Shown: positions 7,719 to 16,416, numbered from the stretch's first letter. The stretch: DNA of 24,610 nt from Planctomycetota bacterium (GCA_014381385.1 JACNLR010000113.1:1-24610), one strand, 5' to 3'. Numbers and translations: made by a program. Notes: generated by a model not told the origin, from the sequence alone.

Positions 7719-8000
7719 AATCTAAAACTTATCCCAAGGCACACGATTCAGCCCAAGCGGGTCCTCAAGAGACAACACCACCCCATTCAGAAGCAATTAG
7801 TGGTCGCTGCAGCCACCCTTCTTGGAGTCACCATTATCTCCACTATTGGCTTTATTCTCACTGGAAGATACGAAGGTACTCCGAGCAACCAACTCATCGA
7901 GGGGCTTTGGGACACGTTAAATCTTGTGTCCACTATTGGAAACCTAGACGAACTTACTTGCTTCTTGTACCAAGCGACTTCGACCGCTCAACATCTTTGA
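7719..8000 (+). pseudogene. Possible remnant of a two-TM potassium-channel-like gene
   Basis: The frame is open from 7719 to the stop at 7998-8000 and has no ATG or TTG; the only possible start is a GTG at 7800. It encodes a basic stretch, then a membrane helix (AATLLGVTIISTIGFIL), a loop, and LWDTLNLVSTIGNLDELT, which resembles the pore helix and selectivity region of ion-channel-2 proteins. What should follow, a second helix and cytosolic domain, is absent in all three frames. I read it as a decayed 5' fragment, but the family match is from memory and a short genuine peptide cannot be excluded. Confidence 0.35.
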
Positions 8001-8097
8001 TGTAAATTCGACGTGACTGTCATACTGCAAACACGATTAACAACTCGCTAAGGGGACACCCACAGCAAGGAAGCTTCTACTTGACCGTCACTAGAAA

Positions 8098-9687
8098 TCA
8101 GCAAGGACCCCATGCATCAATGAGCATGAGTAAATCGGCGACTCCTACAACACCATCGCCATTTACGTCTGCATCAGCATCGCTTGAACCCCAAGCGCCA
8201 ACTAAAGCAAGAATGTCACTGACATCAGTTATTCCGTCACCATTGATATCCGAATCACAGGTTGGATCGGGTTCACACCCTCCATCATCACAACTTGTAC
8301 CTTCACCGAGGAATGTACCCCCTCCTGCAATACAATTCGACTCGTATATATTGATGCAAGATCCACTCGAACCAACACAACACGCTCCTGTTTGTGCAAT
8401 TCCCGGATTTAGAGAGTCTATGCCTGTTGGGTTTGTTCCTAATGGATCAAGCCAAGCGCTTAAACTACTTGAAGAAGAACCACTCCATGAAAGACCTATT
8501 GAACGACCATAGTAATCATTAGAATCATTACCACACGCAGCAGATCCGCAACAAAGTTGACCAACGATTCTGTGACTGCTGTCATACAGCGGTGAACCAG
8601 AAGATCCAGGTTCAGTTGTACCTTGTGACCAGTTGACGTTCCAATACTCACCACTTGATGAGCTGTAGTCCGGAATAGAAATTCTCTTTTCAGCGGTTGA
8701 TGGGTGATGGATTCCAGCACCAACGCCACCCGTACTTGAAGAGCGAGACCAACCAGACCATGTGACTCCCCAGCCGGGGCTTGGGTCAGAAGACAACTCC
8801 GTTAATGTAAAATCTGTATACGATCGGGTTGCTCTCATCGTGGAACCAGAAGTGAACTGGCTAAAACTACCGTTACCATTTCCTCCACTATCACCACTGC
8901 CAGGTGTACGACAATATGAGTTTTGGTAATTCCAATACACAACGATTGTTGCGTCACTACTACTTGTTACACCACAGTGGTTTGCTGTTAAAAAGTAAGG
9001 AGTTTGATCTTCTGCGGTATTGTTAATCATCGCACCGGAACATGTTGCAAAACCATTGAGTGTGTATACACCAACTGATGGTATTTCATTCCACCAATTA
9101 TCGCCCGTTGAACAAAGAACATCAATGTTGCACGCACCTGAAGCCCCTCGCCCTTCACCACTCTTAAATCCACGATACCCAGCGTTGATTGAAGTCAATT
9201 CAATATTCTGTGAAACAAATCGTTTCTCTCTTCTGTCTACGATTATTTCTATCACTGCCTGATTTGATGGAACAATTGGTGTCCACAACTCACCATGATC
9301 TTTGTTGTCTTCGGATGTAAATGGACGAATTTGAAAATCGAAAGTCTCATTCAAGATAATCATAGAACCACTTTGTGGCATGTTGTACCGACCAAATCCG
9401 AGATTCATTGATTGAGCATTATCACAGTAAACACGATAAGTCCAACGCATTTTGTCATCAGGTAATCGTTCCCAAATACCGTGAGTAGCTGGAGTAATTG
9501 AAGTTACGTTTGGCTGAGCAAACAAAAGTGGAAGCCCCACTTTTTCCCTATATTCATCTTGGCTAAATATAGTTCCATAATCGATTGAGTTAACTACCTT
9601 CACAGGTATAACTTCGATAGGAAGCCGTTCTTGAGTGCTAATGGTTGCAGCAGTGCAACACGTTGATATAACCAAGGCGCTAAACAT
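8098..9687 (-). CDS. Secreted lysyl-endopeptidase-like serine protease with C-terminal dockerin-like domain
   Basis: This is a paralogue of the protease at 4316-7513. From the ATG at 9687 (529 aa) the triad is His237 (LTANHCG), Asp292 (TDFTLTEL) and Ser363 (GSSGSP). The N-terminal domain is also shared (LGFGRYNMP, ELTSINAGYRG). After the protease domain there is one GACC module and then a 53-residue dockerin-like domain (DINGDGITDVSD and DVNGDGVVGVAD loops) ending in WGPC at the stop. It lacks the LNR-like modules of its neighbour. GGAG with a 7-base gap supports the ATG at 9687; a TTG at 9726 would add 13 residues with a basic RK pair but has no ribosome site. It is expected to be exported; calcium binding by the dockerin loops is inferred. 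Confidence 0.9.
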   Translation of the reverse strand: MFSALVISTCCTAATISTQERLPIEVIPVKVVNSIDYGTIFSQDEYREKVGLPLLFAQPNVTSITPATHGIWERLPDDKMRWTYRVYCDNAQSMNLGFGRYNMPQSGSMIILNETFDFQIRPFTSEDNKDHGELWTPIVPSNQAVIEIIVDRREKRFVSQNIELTSINAGYRGFKSGEGRGASGACNIDVLCSTGDNWWNEIPSVGVYTLNGFATCSGAMINNTAEDQTPYFLTANHCGVTSSSDATIVVYWNYQNSYCRTPGSGDSGGNGNGSFSQFTSGSTMRATRSYTDFTLTELSSDPSPGWGVTWSGWSRSSSTGGVGAGIHHPSTAEKRISIPDYSSSSGEYWNVNWSQGTTEPGSSGSPLYDSSHRIVGQLCCGSAACGNDSNDYYGRSIGLSWSGSSSSSLSAWLDPLGTNPTGIDSLNPGIAQTGACCVGSSGSCINIYESNCIAGGGTFLGEGTSCDDGGCEPDPTCDSDINGDGITDVSDILALVGAWGSSDADADVNGDGVVGVADLLMLIDAWGPC

Positions 9688-9797
9688 GTACTTTCTCCAA
9701 TTGAATATTTGCCAAACCGACGTCAAGTCTACGACGATATATTCGAATTACCAATAAAAAAGTTCCATATCCCCATAAAAAATCAGAAGAAACACTT

Positions 9798-10784
9798 TTA
9801 AGATTGGTTTAGAGGGTCCCGCCTATACAACTTGGTATTTAAAGACCACAGCCGTTCAGTAAACGCTTCTTCTCCAATTGCAGTTGTGACAAACGGTCGA
9901 GCATTATCGAGTGCTGTTTGAGTGTGTGCATCAAGGTTATCAAGTTGCGAAACAAAAATCGCTTCAGGTGTCGATGGCAACTTCGCAGCGCCATGTTCAA
10001 GTTGCCCATGGTGGCTCAAAACTATGTGTTGCAACACCGTAATAAAACCGTCTGGCAAAGGTTCTCCAAAATTATCCTCTGCAACTTTCGCTTTATCTTC
10101 AAGCCACATTGCACCACGTGCAATATGTCCAATTAGATTTCCTTCACGAGTGTATTCAAAGCCACGATCCCATCGAAGTTCTTCTACTTTTGCCATATCA
10201 TGAATAAAAAGCGAAATCAAAATAATATCACGATTTAATCGTGGATAGTTTGGAAGCATCGCATCTGCAAGTTTCATCAACTGCAAGGTGTGTTCAAGCA
10301 AACCGCCAATCCAAGCGTGGTGAATTTGCATCGCAGCAGGTGCAACTCGAAAATCTTCCATCAATTTCTCATCATCAAGATAAGCAGCACCGAGTGCTTT
10401 TGCAGCCGGATGTTCAAGTGTCATCATCAAACCAGTCACTTCAGCGAACATTTCATCAATATTTTTTCGTGTACATGGAAGCAAATCCGTCAATTCTTCC
10501 GAAGATGGTTCGTGTGACCAAATTTCACCAATTTTAATTTGCAATTTGTCTTGATACATCTCCTGCGACCCCTCAATTCGCACGAACCCTGTTGATGTAA
10601 TGTCTGGCATAGTAGCAGGGTCAAATCTCCACAACCGACCAATTGCTTCACCAGTTGCATCTCTGAGTAAACATTTTAGAAACGGTTCCCCATTTCTAGT
10701 TGTGCCTATTTGCGGGTTCACAAGAGAGTACACTCCGTGCACGAATCCCTGCCCTGTCATCTCCGATACTTTTGTAGAACTCAT
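9798..10784 (-). CDS. yhaM: HD-domain 3'-5' exoribonuclease, YhaM/CBF1 family
   Basis: Predicted cytoplasmic metal-dependent exonuclease of the YhaM type (OB-fold followed by HD domain), 328 aa against about 310-320 in Bacillus. Residues 10-90 form the OB-like part (FLKCLLRDATGEAIGRLW). The HD domain has His165 (GLLEHTLQL), His195-Asp196 (FIHDMAKVEEL), His220 (LIGHI), His258-259 (LSHHGQLEHG) and DNLDA at 282-286, the family's metal-ligand order. The ATG at 10784 is fixed by TACACT ending 6 bases upstream, suggesting a leaderless message. It stands alone: the upstream nnrD ends 66 bases away and the downstream protease has its own ribosome site. Gene name by homology only. Confidence 0.85.
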   Translation of the reverse strand: MSSTKVSEMTGQGFVHGVYSLVNPQIGTTRNGEPFLKCLLRDATGEAIGRLWRFDPATMPDITSTGFVRIEGSQEMYQDKLQIKIGEIWSHEPSSEELTDLLPCTRKNIDEMFAEVTGLMMTLEHPAAKALGAAYLDDEKLMEDFRVAPAAMQIHHAWIGGLLEHTLQLMKLADAMLPNYPRLNRDIILISLFIHDMAKVEELRWDRGFEYTREGNLIGHIARGAMWLEDKAKVAEDNFGEPLPDGFITVLQHIVLSHHGQLEHGAAKLPSTPEAIFVSQLDNLDAHTQTALDNARPFVTTAIGEEAFTERLWSLNTKLYRRDPLNQS

Positions 10785-10790
10785 TCGCGT

Positions 10791-10796
10791 AGTGTA
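10791..10796 (-). promoter_or_regulatory. -10 box TACACT before the HD exonuclease gene
   Basis: TACACT, then ACGCGA, then the ATG at 10784. The 6-base spacing again predicts a leaderless transcript. No clear -35 is visible. Confidence 0.5.
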
Positions 10797-10850
10797 GCAA
10801 TTTCAACGTGACTGCCTCGAGATTTTTTTGCCGCGGAGGCGATTTGCATT

Positions 10851-11714
10851 TCAGTTGCGCAACGAATGTATAACACCCGGCACGTGAGTCAGTAAATCTG
10901 TTGCAAGCATTCCGTTATTACCGTGTTCCTTAGCAAACGACTCTCCTGCCATCGCATGTATCCGAGTACCTAGAACACAGGCTTCGAACAAGTGCTCAAT
11001 GCAATCCACTCCATATTGCACAATCAAGCCAGCGATGATGCCCGTCAATACATCTCCACTGCCACCTGTTGCAAGTTCAACACCGCCCTCTTTCAATTCC
11101 TCGGTTCGGACACCATCGGAAACAATTGTTGTGTGGCTTTTCAAAACAACAACACAACCAAAAGCTTGTGCTAATGCTTCTGCAGAATCACCACCAACAC
11201 CAGCTGCTTTTGCGAGTCGTTTGAATTCACCAACATGTGGGGTCATTATTGTTGGTGCTCTGAGTTCTAATTGCCCAGATGCGAGTTGCGAAAAAGAATT
11301 GAGTCCATCTGCATCAAGGACAATTGGACGATCTTCTCGTGATAACAGCGTCGCAATGATTTGTTGCTGTGGCCAGTCGCTTCCAAAGCCCGGTCCAATT
11401 GCAATGCACCGACACCCAGCAGCATGCCTATCAATTGCTTCGATTGCAGCACTTGGAATAAGACGACCAACCTCATCTATTGGAAGTTCAATTCCAGTTG
11501 CAACTGGCACCATTGATAACCCTGTTTGCAACAGATGTTGTGGCATTGCAAGCATGACTTTCCCGCAACCACTTCGCATTGCAGCATTCGCCGTCAAGGT
11601 TGGCGCGCCAATCATGACTGCACCGTCTTCACTTCGTTGTCCACCAATCACACATACGCTACCAAACGTTCCTTTGTGACCGTCTTTTGCGCGAGTTGGA
11701 AGTTGGCACCTCAT
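10851..11714 (-). CDS. nnrD: ADP/ATP-dependent NAD(P)H-hydrate dehydratase
   Basis: Repairs hydrated NADH/NADPH, a damage product, by ATP- or ADP-driven dehydration. The 287-aa protein is the stand-alone dehydratase domain (ribokinase-like fold) without the NnrE epimerase half. Motifs in order: GHKGTFG (12-18), GPGFG (107-111), LDADGLN (133-139), MTPHVGEFKRL (157-167), VLKSHTT (190-196) and the catalytic ATGGSGDVLTG (215-225). Its start codon overlaps the stop of the transglutaminase-like gene in an ATGA, so it is probably translated by coupling as the last gene of the lysS operon. No separate epimerase gene is seen in the window. Confidence 0.92.
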   Translation of the reverse strand: MRCQLPTRAKDGHKGTFGSVCVIGGQRSEDGAVMIGAPTLTANAAMRSGCGKVMLAMPQHLLQTGLSMVPVATGIELPIDEVGRLIPSAAIEAIDRHAAGCRCIAIGPGFGSDWPQQQIIATLLSREDRPIVLDADGLNSFSQLASGQLELRAPTIMTPHVGEFKRLAKAAGVGGDSAEALAQAFGCVVVLKSHTTIVSDGVRTEELKEGGVELATGGSGDVLTGIIAGLIVQYGVDCIEHLFEACVLGTRIHAMAGESFAKEHGNNGMLATDLLTHVPGVIHSLRN

Positions 11715-13183
11715 TCTTCGTCAATAATTTCGACTTCAAGGTTCCCTATTATTTCAAGCATTCCACCCATCTCTGCCCCAAAATTTTCGTCGGATAAGGA
11801 AGATGTGATAGTTGCTATATGACCCACGCTATAAGGGGAGTCCAACGTTGCATCAAGGTCAACCCATTGTCCATCAATCAATGCTTGCGACCACATGTGC
11901 CATCCAAAAACACCGTTTGGTCCGCCAATATTCGAAACATACACCATGCCCATGACGCCTCTTGAAGGAATATCTGCTGCCCGCAAAACACCACAAAGAA
12001 GAACAGCATGTTCACTACAATCGCCCACCTTACTTCGAGCGGTTTGCGAAGCGGATGCAAAGACGGTGGACATGTTTTTCTCGCTGATGTGTTCGCTCAC
12101 CTTGCTTCTGAGTGCCAACGCTCTGTCAGATACGCTAGCGCCTTCTGGCAAACTCGAAAGCGCATCATTTGCAATTGCAATAACTGCTTCATCAGTTCCA
12201 TCACATATTGCTGATGCACCGAGGTAACTTTCATCAGCCAATTCTTTTTCAGTTGCACTGCCTGGATCGTTAAGGTCAACTAAGACGGTCGCCGTACCAT
12301 CATCATTTAAAGTCACGGTTTGCATTCCTATAGAAGGCAAGTTGACCTTTGTGCCATCTTTTTTTGTTTTAACTCGCATAGTTAATTTGCTGGCATTTTT
12401 TGCAATCGGTTTGTTCGGTTCAACAAAAAAACTAACCATCATTTCTGGAACTTCGTTTACTGGAGAAAGGGCATCATGCTTCGACATGAGTTTGTTCTCT
12501 ATTGCTACAAAGCCCGCGTTCATCTTTGACCCAACGTTCAAGCCATCTGCCGTGTAATACTCCATACCAACAACGGGCATTTTGTCATTCACTGTTTCCC
12601 AACCGATGACTTGCTGTTCAATGCCAAGCACTTTTTGCTGCTCATCGTTCTTCTTTGTCATCACAACTGTGATTACAGATGGGCCTAGTTCAGGAGCCAT
12701 AGTTTGATACGTAATTGCCCCAGCGCCCTCTGCCATCTTTTTCTTAAATATTCGTTTCACTGCTTGTGGAGTGAGCCACGCTTCTTTTGGCAATGGAACC
12801 TTTTTCACAATCGGATTTCCGCCAGCAGCAGTTGTCATTTCCAGTTGCTCATCCCCAAAAATCCATTTAGTTTCTTGTACCATCCCCATCGCCTCTTGAA
12901 TTGACTCAACAGAGATGGGTTTTCCATCTGCAGTTTCAAGGAATGTCGTGGTGACTGAAATAGAAATTTCCATTCCATCACGAGAGAGCGTCATATTTTG
13001 CACTTTGCTTAATTGTAAGTTTCCCGTTTCGCTATCAACTTCAACTAATTCATGTGCCCAGCCAGATTTTGCGCCATCAATAGTAACGCTATACCAATTT
13101 TCTTCTTGGATTGTCCAGTCAGCAAAAGAGACAGACGAAACAAGGGTAACAAGTAGGAATGATAATTTATGAATCAGTTTCAT
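11711..13183 (-). CDS. Exported transglutaminase-like cysteine protein, 490 aa
   Basis: A clear signal peptide (MKLIHKLSFLLVTLVSSVSFA) is followed by about 340 residues of unrecognised, mostly beta-looking sequence and a C-terminal transglutaminase-like (papain-fold) domain. The triad is visible: Cys389 in VGDCSEHA, His429 in FGWHMW, Asp444 in WVDLDAT. Such domains in bacteria are usually proteases, amidases or cross-linking enzymes; the substrate here is unknown. Location is probably periplasmic. The ATG lies inside the end of lysS (17 shared bases, different frame), and the 3' end overlaps nnrD by 4, so it sits in the middle of a tightly packed operon. The protein ends in an acidic tail (EVEIIDEE). 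Domain call is firm, function open. Confidence 0.85.
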   Translation of the reverse strand: MKLIHKLSFLLVTLVSSVSFADWTIQEENWYSVTIDGAKSGWAHELVEVDSETGNLQLSKVQNMTLSRDGMEISISVTTTFLETADGKPISVESIQEAMGMVQETKWIFGDEQLEMTTAAGGNPIVKKVPLPKEAWLTPQAVKRIFKKKMAEGAGAITYQTMAPELGPSVITVVMTKKNDEQQKVLGIEQQVIGWETVNDKMPVVGMEYYTADGLNVGSKMNAGFVAIENKLMSKHDALSPVNEVPEMMVSFFVEPNKPIAKNASKLTMRVKTKKDGTKVNLPSIGMQTVTLNDDGTATVLVDLNDPGSATEKELADESYLGASAICDGTDEAVIAIANDALSSLPEGASVSDRALALRSKVSEHISEKNMSTVFASASQTARSKVGDCSEHAVLLCGVLRAADIPSRGVMGMVYVSNIGGPNGVFGWHMWSQALIDGQWVDLDATLDSPYSVGHIATITSSLSDENFGAEMGGMLEIIGNLEVEIIDEE

Positions 13184-14705
13184 CGGTTTGCTCCAGTGGT
13201 CGCATCAAGGGAAAGAGAATGACATCGCGAATCGATTCCATTCCAGTAAGTAACATAACTAAGCGGTCAATACCAAGACCAAGTCCGCCAGCAGGCGGCA
13301 TTCCAACACGCAATGCGTGTATAAAGTCCTCATCGAGCGAACGAAAAGCGTTTACTTCATCGTCAGCACCATCTAATTGCTCTGTAAATCGTTGCAATTG
13401 TAAATCAGGGTCATTCAATTCGGTATACGCGTTTGCAATTTCCATATCTGCAATAAACAATTCCCAACGGTGGGACAATGTTGCATCGTTTTCATGTGGT
13501 CGAGTGAGGGGAGAAATCGCACTTGGGAAATCGGTTACAAATGTTGGACGATTCGCAACGAGTGTTGGCTCTGCGTGAGCGTCAAACAAATCGCTGACAA
13601 GAAGCCAATGGTTCTTTGTTGTTGCGTCTCCAAAACCATGCTCACTTGCTTTTGCTCGTACCGATTCTTCATCGTGCATAGAACAACCAAGTGCTCTCTC
13701 AAACAAATCACCATAGGTTATTCGGTCGAAGGATTTTGCATAGTCAATTGTTAAATCACCATACGCAATTGCAGTGGCATCACCAACTGCATTAGCAGAT
13801 GCACGAATCATTCCCTCGGTCAATTCCATCATTGTTTCACAGTCGCCGAATGCAGCATACGATTCCAACATCGTAAACTCTGGGTTGTGCCTTCTTGAAA
13901 CACCTTCATTTCGGAAGTTGCGATTAATTTCAAAAACCTTTCGCATTCCGCCAACAAGTAATCGTTTCAAATAAAGTTCAGGAGCAATTCGCAAAAACAA
14001 TGGAATATCAAGCGCGTTGTGGTGCGTTTCAAATGGTCTTGCCGCAGCCCCACCAGCAATTGGTTGCATCATTGGCGTTTCGACCTCAAGATAACCTTCA
14101 TCTTGCATAAAAGAACGAATCGTTGACACGATGAGCGAACGTGCTTTGAATGTAGTGATTGTTTCTTCGTTTGTGTACATGTCAACGTAGCGCTGCCTGT
14201 ACCGTGTTTCTGGATCGCTCAAGCCATGAAATTTTTCCGGTGGCGGTGCAAGTGACTTACAAGCGAGTTCAAAAGAATCTGCCCAGACGCAAATTTCACC
14301 TTTGTTTGTCATCCCCATCTTGCCTTCTGCAACGACAATGTCACCGTAATCAAGTTTGCTTGCGACCTTAAATTGTTCGATTGGCATTGCTGCTTTCGAA
14401 CAACTGATTTGCAAATCACCGCTATCGTCGCGAATCACAAGAAAGGTCAACTTGCCCATTGCTCGGTGCTGGATACATCGACCTGCGACTTTTACTATTG
14501 GCCTGTTGTCGTTTTCGCTATCTTCTTTAAACGTGTCATGTGCTTCTTGGTTAAATTGGGCTCGAGCGGCTTCAAGAGAAATTAGCCCATCAACTCTCTT
14601 GCCCCATGGATAGACACCATAATCATCAATCCACCGACCCATTTTTGCTCTTCTGGCTGCAACTAATTGGGATTCATCTTGTTGTTGTGCTGTGTTATCT
14701 ACCAT
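13167..14705 (-). CDS. lysS: Lysyl-tRNA synthetase, class II
   Basis: Charges tRNA-Lys. The 512-aa length fits the bacterial class IIb enzyme. An N-terminal OB-fold anticodon-binding domain (about 65-150, VKVAGRCIQHRAMGK) precedes the catalytic core, with motif 2 around 256-281 (KVFEINRNFRNEG, RHNPEFTMLE) and motif 3 at 474-486 (GLGLGIDRLVMLL). HHNALDIPLFLRIAPELYLK, between them, is typical of LysRS. It is the first gene of the operon with the transglutaminase-like protein and nnrD. The start ATG at 14705 faces pfkA across 56 bases that must hold both promoters; TACCAT ends 10 bases before the start and is a possible -10. Confidence 0.96.
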   Translation of the reverse strand: MVDNTAQQQDESQLVAARRAKMGRWIDDYGVYPWGKRVDGLISLEAARAQFNQEAHDTFKEDSENDNRPIVKVAGRCIQHRAMGKLTFLVIRDDSGDLQISCSKAAMPIEQFKVASKLDYGDIVVAEGKMGMTNKGEICVWADSFELACKSLAPPPEKFHGLSDPETRYRQRYVDMYTNEETITTFKARSLIVSTIRSFMQDEGYLEVETPMMQPIAGGAAARPFETHHNALDIPLFLRIAPELYLKRLLVGGMRKVFEINRNFRNEGVSRRHNPEFTMLESYAAFGDCETMMELTEGMIRASANAVGDATAIAYGDLTIDYAKSFDRITYGDLFERALGCSMHDEESVRAKASEHGFGDATTKNHWLLVSDLFDAHAEPTLVANRPTFVTDFPSAISPLTRPHENDATLSHRWELFIADMEIANAYTELNDPDLQLQRFTEQLDGADDEVNAFRSLDEDFIHALRVGMPPAGGLGLGIDRLVMLLTGMESIRDVILFPLMRPLEQTDETDS

Positions 14706-14761
14706 AGAAGGTAGGATGGTAACTTGCTTGGGTTAGATATGAAACAAGGGATATCAATAAT

Positions 14762-15859
14762 ATGACAACTACTATGAAACGAATTGGTATTCTTACTGGC
14801 GGAGGCGACTGCCCAGGGCTCAATGCAGCGATTCGCGGGCTTGGCAAATCAGCACTTTATAAAGGAATAGAAGTTGTGGGGATCCAAGATGGGTATCAGG
14901 GTTTAATTGAAAACCGAACCACCCATCTTGGAATAAACGAACTATCTGGCATACTCACCCGTGGCGGAACTATTCTTGGCACGAACAATAAATGCTCTCC
15001 GGAAAAATATTACGAGGGCAGAAACGATAGCGGTGAACCAATCTATTCAAACGCTGTTGATCGCTGTATGGCTAACGCAGAAGAACATGAACTTGATGTA
15101 CTGTTCGTGATTGGTGGTGATGGAACGTTTACGTGTACCAAGCCACTCGTTGAAGCTGGTCTTCCCTGCATTGGAGTGCCAAAAACAATTGACAATGATA
15201 TTCACGGAACCGATTTAACTATTGGGTTTACCACCGCAACTCGAATTGGAACAATGGCACTAGATCGGTTGCACTCAACAGGTGACAGCCACCACCGAGT
15301 TATGGTTTGCGAGTTGATGGGGCGAAACTCCGGCTGGCTTACTCTTGCAAGTGGACTTGCTTCTGGCTCGGACGTTATTTTAATTCCAGAAATTCCATTT
15401 GACATTGAGACTGTTTGTAAGTTTGTTGATGGCAGAAAAAACGAACAAAGCGGGTTTTCGATTATCGCGTGTTCAGAAGGAGCCCACGAAATAAATGGAA
15501 CGCAAGTTGTATCAAAACATATTGATAACAGCCCCGACCCAATACGACTTGGTGGAATTGGACAACAAGTTGCACATGAAATCGAGAAAAGAACAGGCAT
15601 TGAAACTCGCACAACAACGCTTGGTCACATTCAACGTGGCGGAGAACCCGCTGCAACCGACCGTGTTGTCGCAACAACATTTGCTACTGCTGCTTTTGAA
15701 CTCGCGATAGAAGGGCAGTTCAACAAGATGGTTGCGTTGAGTGATGGGCACATGGAAGCAAAAGAAATTTTAGATGCTGCAGGCAAACAACGCCTTGTTC
15801 CAAAAGACCACCGTTTCATCCGAGCTGCCCGAGCAGTCCGAACTTGTTTTGGCGATTAA
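14762..15859 (+). CDS. pfkA: 6-phosphofructokinase
   Basis: Phosphorylates fructose 6-phosphate, the committing step of glycolysis. Motifs: GGGDCPGLNAAIRG (13-26), GGDGTF (118-123), PKTIDNDI (140-147, catalytic Asp144) and MGRNSGWLTL. Two donor-site positions disagree. Gly121 (E. coli position 104) is as in ATP enzymes, whereas Lys141 (position 124) is as in pyrophosphate enzymes. Trypanosomatid ATP-PFKs share this Gly/Lys pair, so ATP use is more likely, but the sequence does not settle it. The 365-aa length suits the group with longer insertions. The ATG at 14762 is used; another ATG four codons on is possible. The stop codon overlaps the stop of gmhB in a single TTAA. Confidence 0.93.
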   Translation: MTTTMKRIGILTGGGDCPGLNAAIRGLGKSALYKGIEVVGIQDGYQGLIENRTTHLGINELSGILTRGGTILGTNNKCSPEKYYEGRNDSGEPIYSNAVDRCMANAEEHELDVLFVIGGDGTFTCTKPLVEAGLPCIGVPKTIDNDIHGTDLTIGFTTATRIGTMALDRLHSTGDSHHRVMVCELMGRNSGWLTLASGLASGSDVILIPEIPFDIETVCKFVDGRKNEQSGFSIIACSEGAHEINGTQVVSKHIDNSPDPIRLGGIGQQVAHEIEKRTGIETRTTTLGHIQRGGEPAATDRVVATTFATAAFELAIEGQFNKMVALSDGHMEAKEILDAAGKQRLVPKDHRFIRAARAVRTCFGD

Positions 15860-16404
15860 GGAACTTGCTCTTCAGCGAGAACAAATAGTGCCGCCTCTCC
15901 AAGCGTAGGAGCAAAAAGTGTTGGGGTTGTTTCATCAGTAACTCTTCCTGGGGCAGTAAGCCAAATAGTTTTGCAACCTACAGCTTGCCCTGCCTGAATA
16001 TCACGCGCCGTATCGCCAATCATCCAACTTGCTTCAATATCGATATTAAAATCATCAACTGCTTGAAGAATCATTCCAGGGTTTGGTTTACGCCATGGAT
16101 GAGTGCCCGTCCACTCACTGAGGACTCCCTCTGGATGATGACAACAGTAGTAATACCGTTCAATTGGACCCACAAGCGTATCGATATGGTCATGAACCGA
16201 CGTTATGTCCTTTTCAGTGAAAACTCCTCGTGCAACACCTGCCTGATTCGTGATGACAATGAGCAACCAACCAGCCTCTGCAAGCGAAGTAATCGCCTCT
16301 TTTGCACCATCAATAATTGTTACAGCCGCTGGATCACCCAAATCACCTTGGTTATCAATGATGGTTCCATCTCGATCTAGGAATACTGCTTTTCTCACCA
16401 CCAT
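15856..16404 (-). CDS. gmhB: D-glycero-D-manno-heptose 1,7-bisphosphate 7-phosphatase, altered zinc site
   Basis: A HAD phosphatase of the heptose-nucleotide pathway that feeds LPS core or other heptose glycans. From the ATG at 16404 (182 aa): nucleophile and acid Asp10/Asp12 in FLDRDGTIIDNQGD, ITNQAGVARG (51-60), RKPNPGM (105-111), and MIGDTARDIQAG (128-139). GmhB enzymes carry a structural zinc held by C-x-H and C-x-C. Here CCHH (87-90) keeps the first pair, but the second pair is His102 and Trp104. A frame extension to 16584 exists but would run through the divergent neighbour and lacks family similarity. The gene diverges from a heptosyltransferase with 12 bases between start codons. Confidence 0.88.
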   Translation of the reverse strand: MVVRKAVFLDRDGTIIDNQGDLGDPAAVTIIDGAKEAITSLAEAGWLLIVITNQAGVARGVFTEKDITSVHDHIDTLVGPIERYYYCCHHPEGVLSEWTGTHPWRKPNPGMILQAVDDFNIDIEASWMIGDTARDIQAGQAVGCKTIWLTAPGRVTDETTPTLFAPTLGEAALFVLAEEQVP

Positions 16405-16410
16405 AGAATA
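16404..16410. promoter_or_regulatory. Overlapping opposed -10 boxes between gmhB and the heptosyltransferase gene
   Basis: TAGAAT (16404-16409, plus) ends 7 bases before the ATG at 16417. On the other strand, TATTCT (16410-16405) abuts the gmhB ATG at 16404 and lies 6 bases before an in-frame GTG at 16398. The whole region between the two start codons is 12 bases, so both promoters must share it and extend into the opposing gene. Confidence 0.5.
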
Positions 16411-16416
16411 CAGGGA

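Larger units (their letters stand above)
7520..8097. other. 578-bp gap between the two protease genes
   Basis: It holds the ribosome binding site and upstream region of the large protease, a bidirectional terminator-like hairpin (7663-7693) and a plus-strand remnant resembling an ion-channel gene (7719-8000). I see no intact gene, tRNA or repeat. No confident -35/-10 pair could be assigned to the large protease. Confidence 0.6.

Noticed and set aside
9688..9726. TTG start adding 13 residues to the smaller protease
   Set aside because: It would supply a basic n-region for the signal peptide, but no ribosome site precedes it whereas the ATG at 9687 has GGAG at good spacing; kept only as an alternative.
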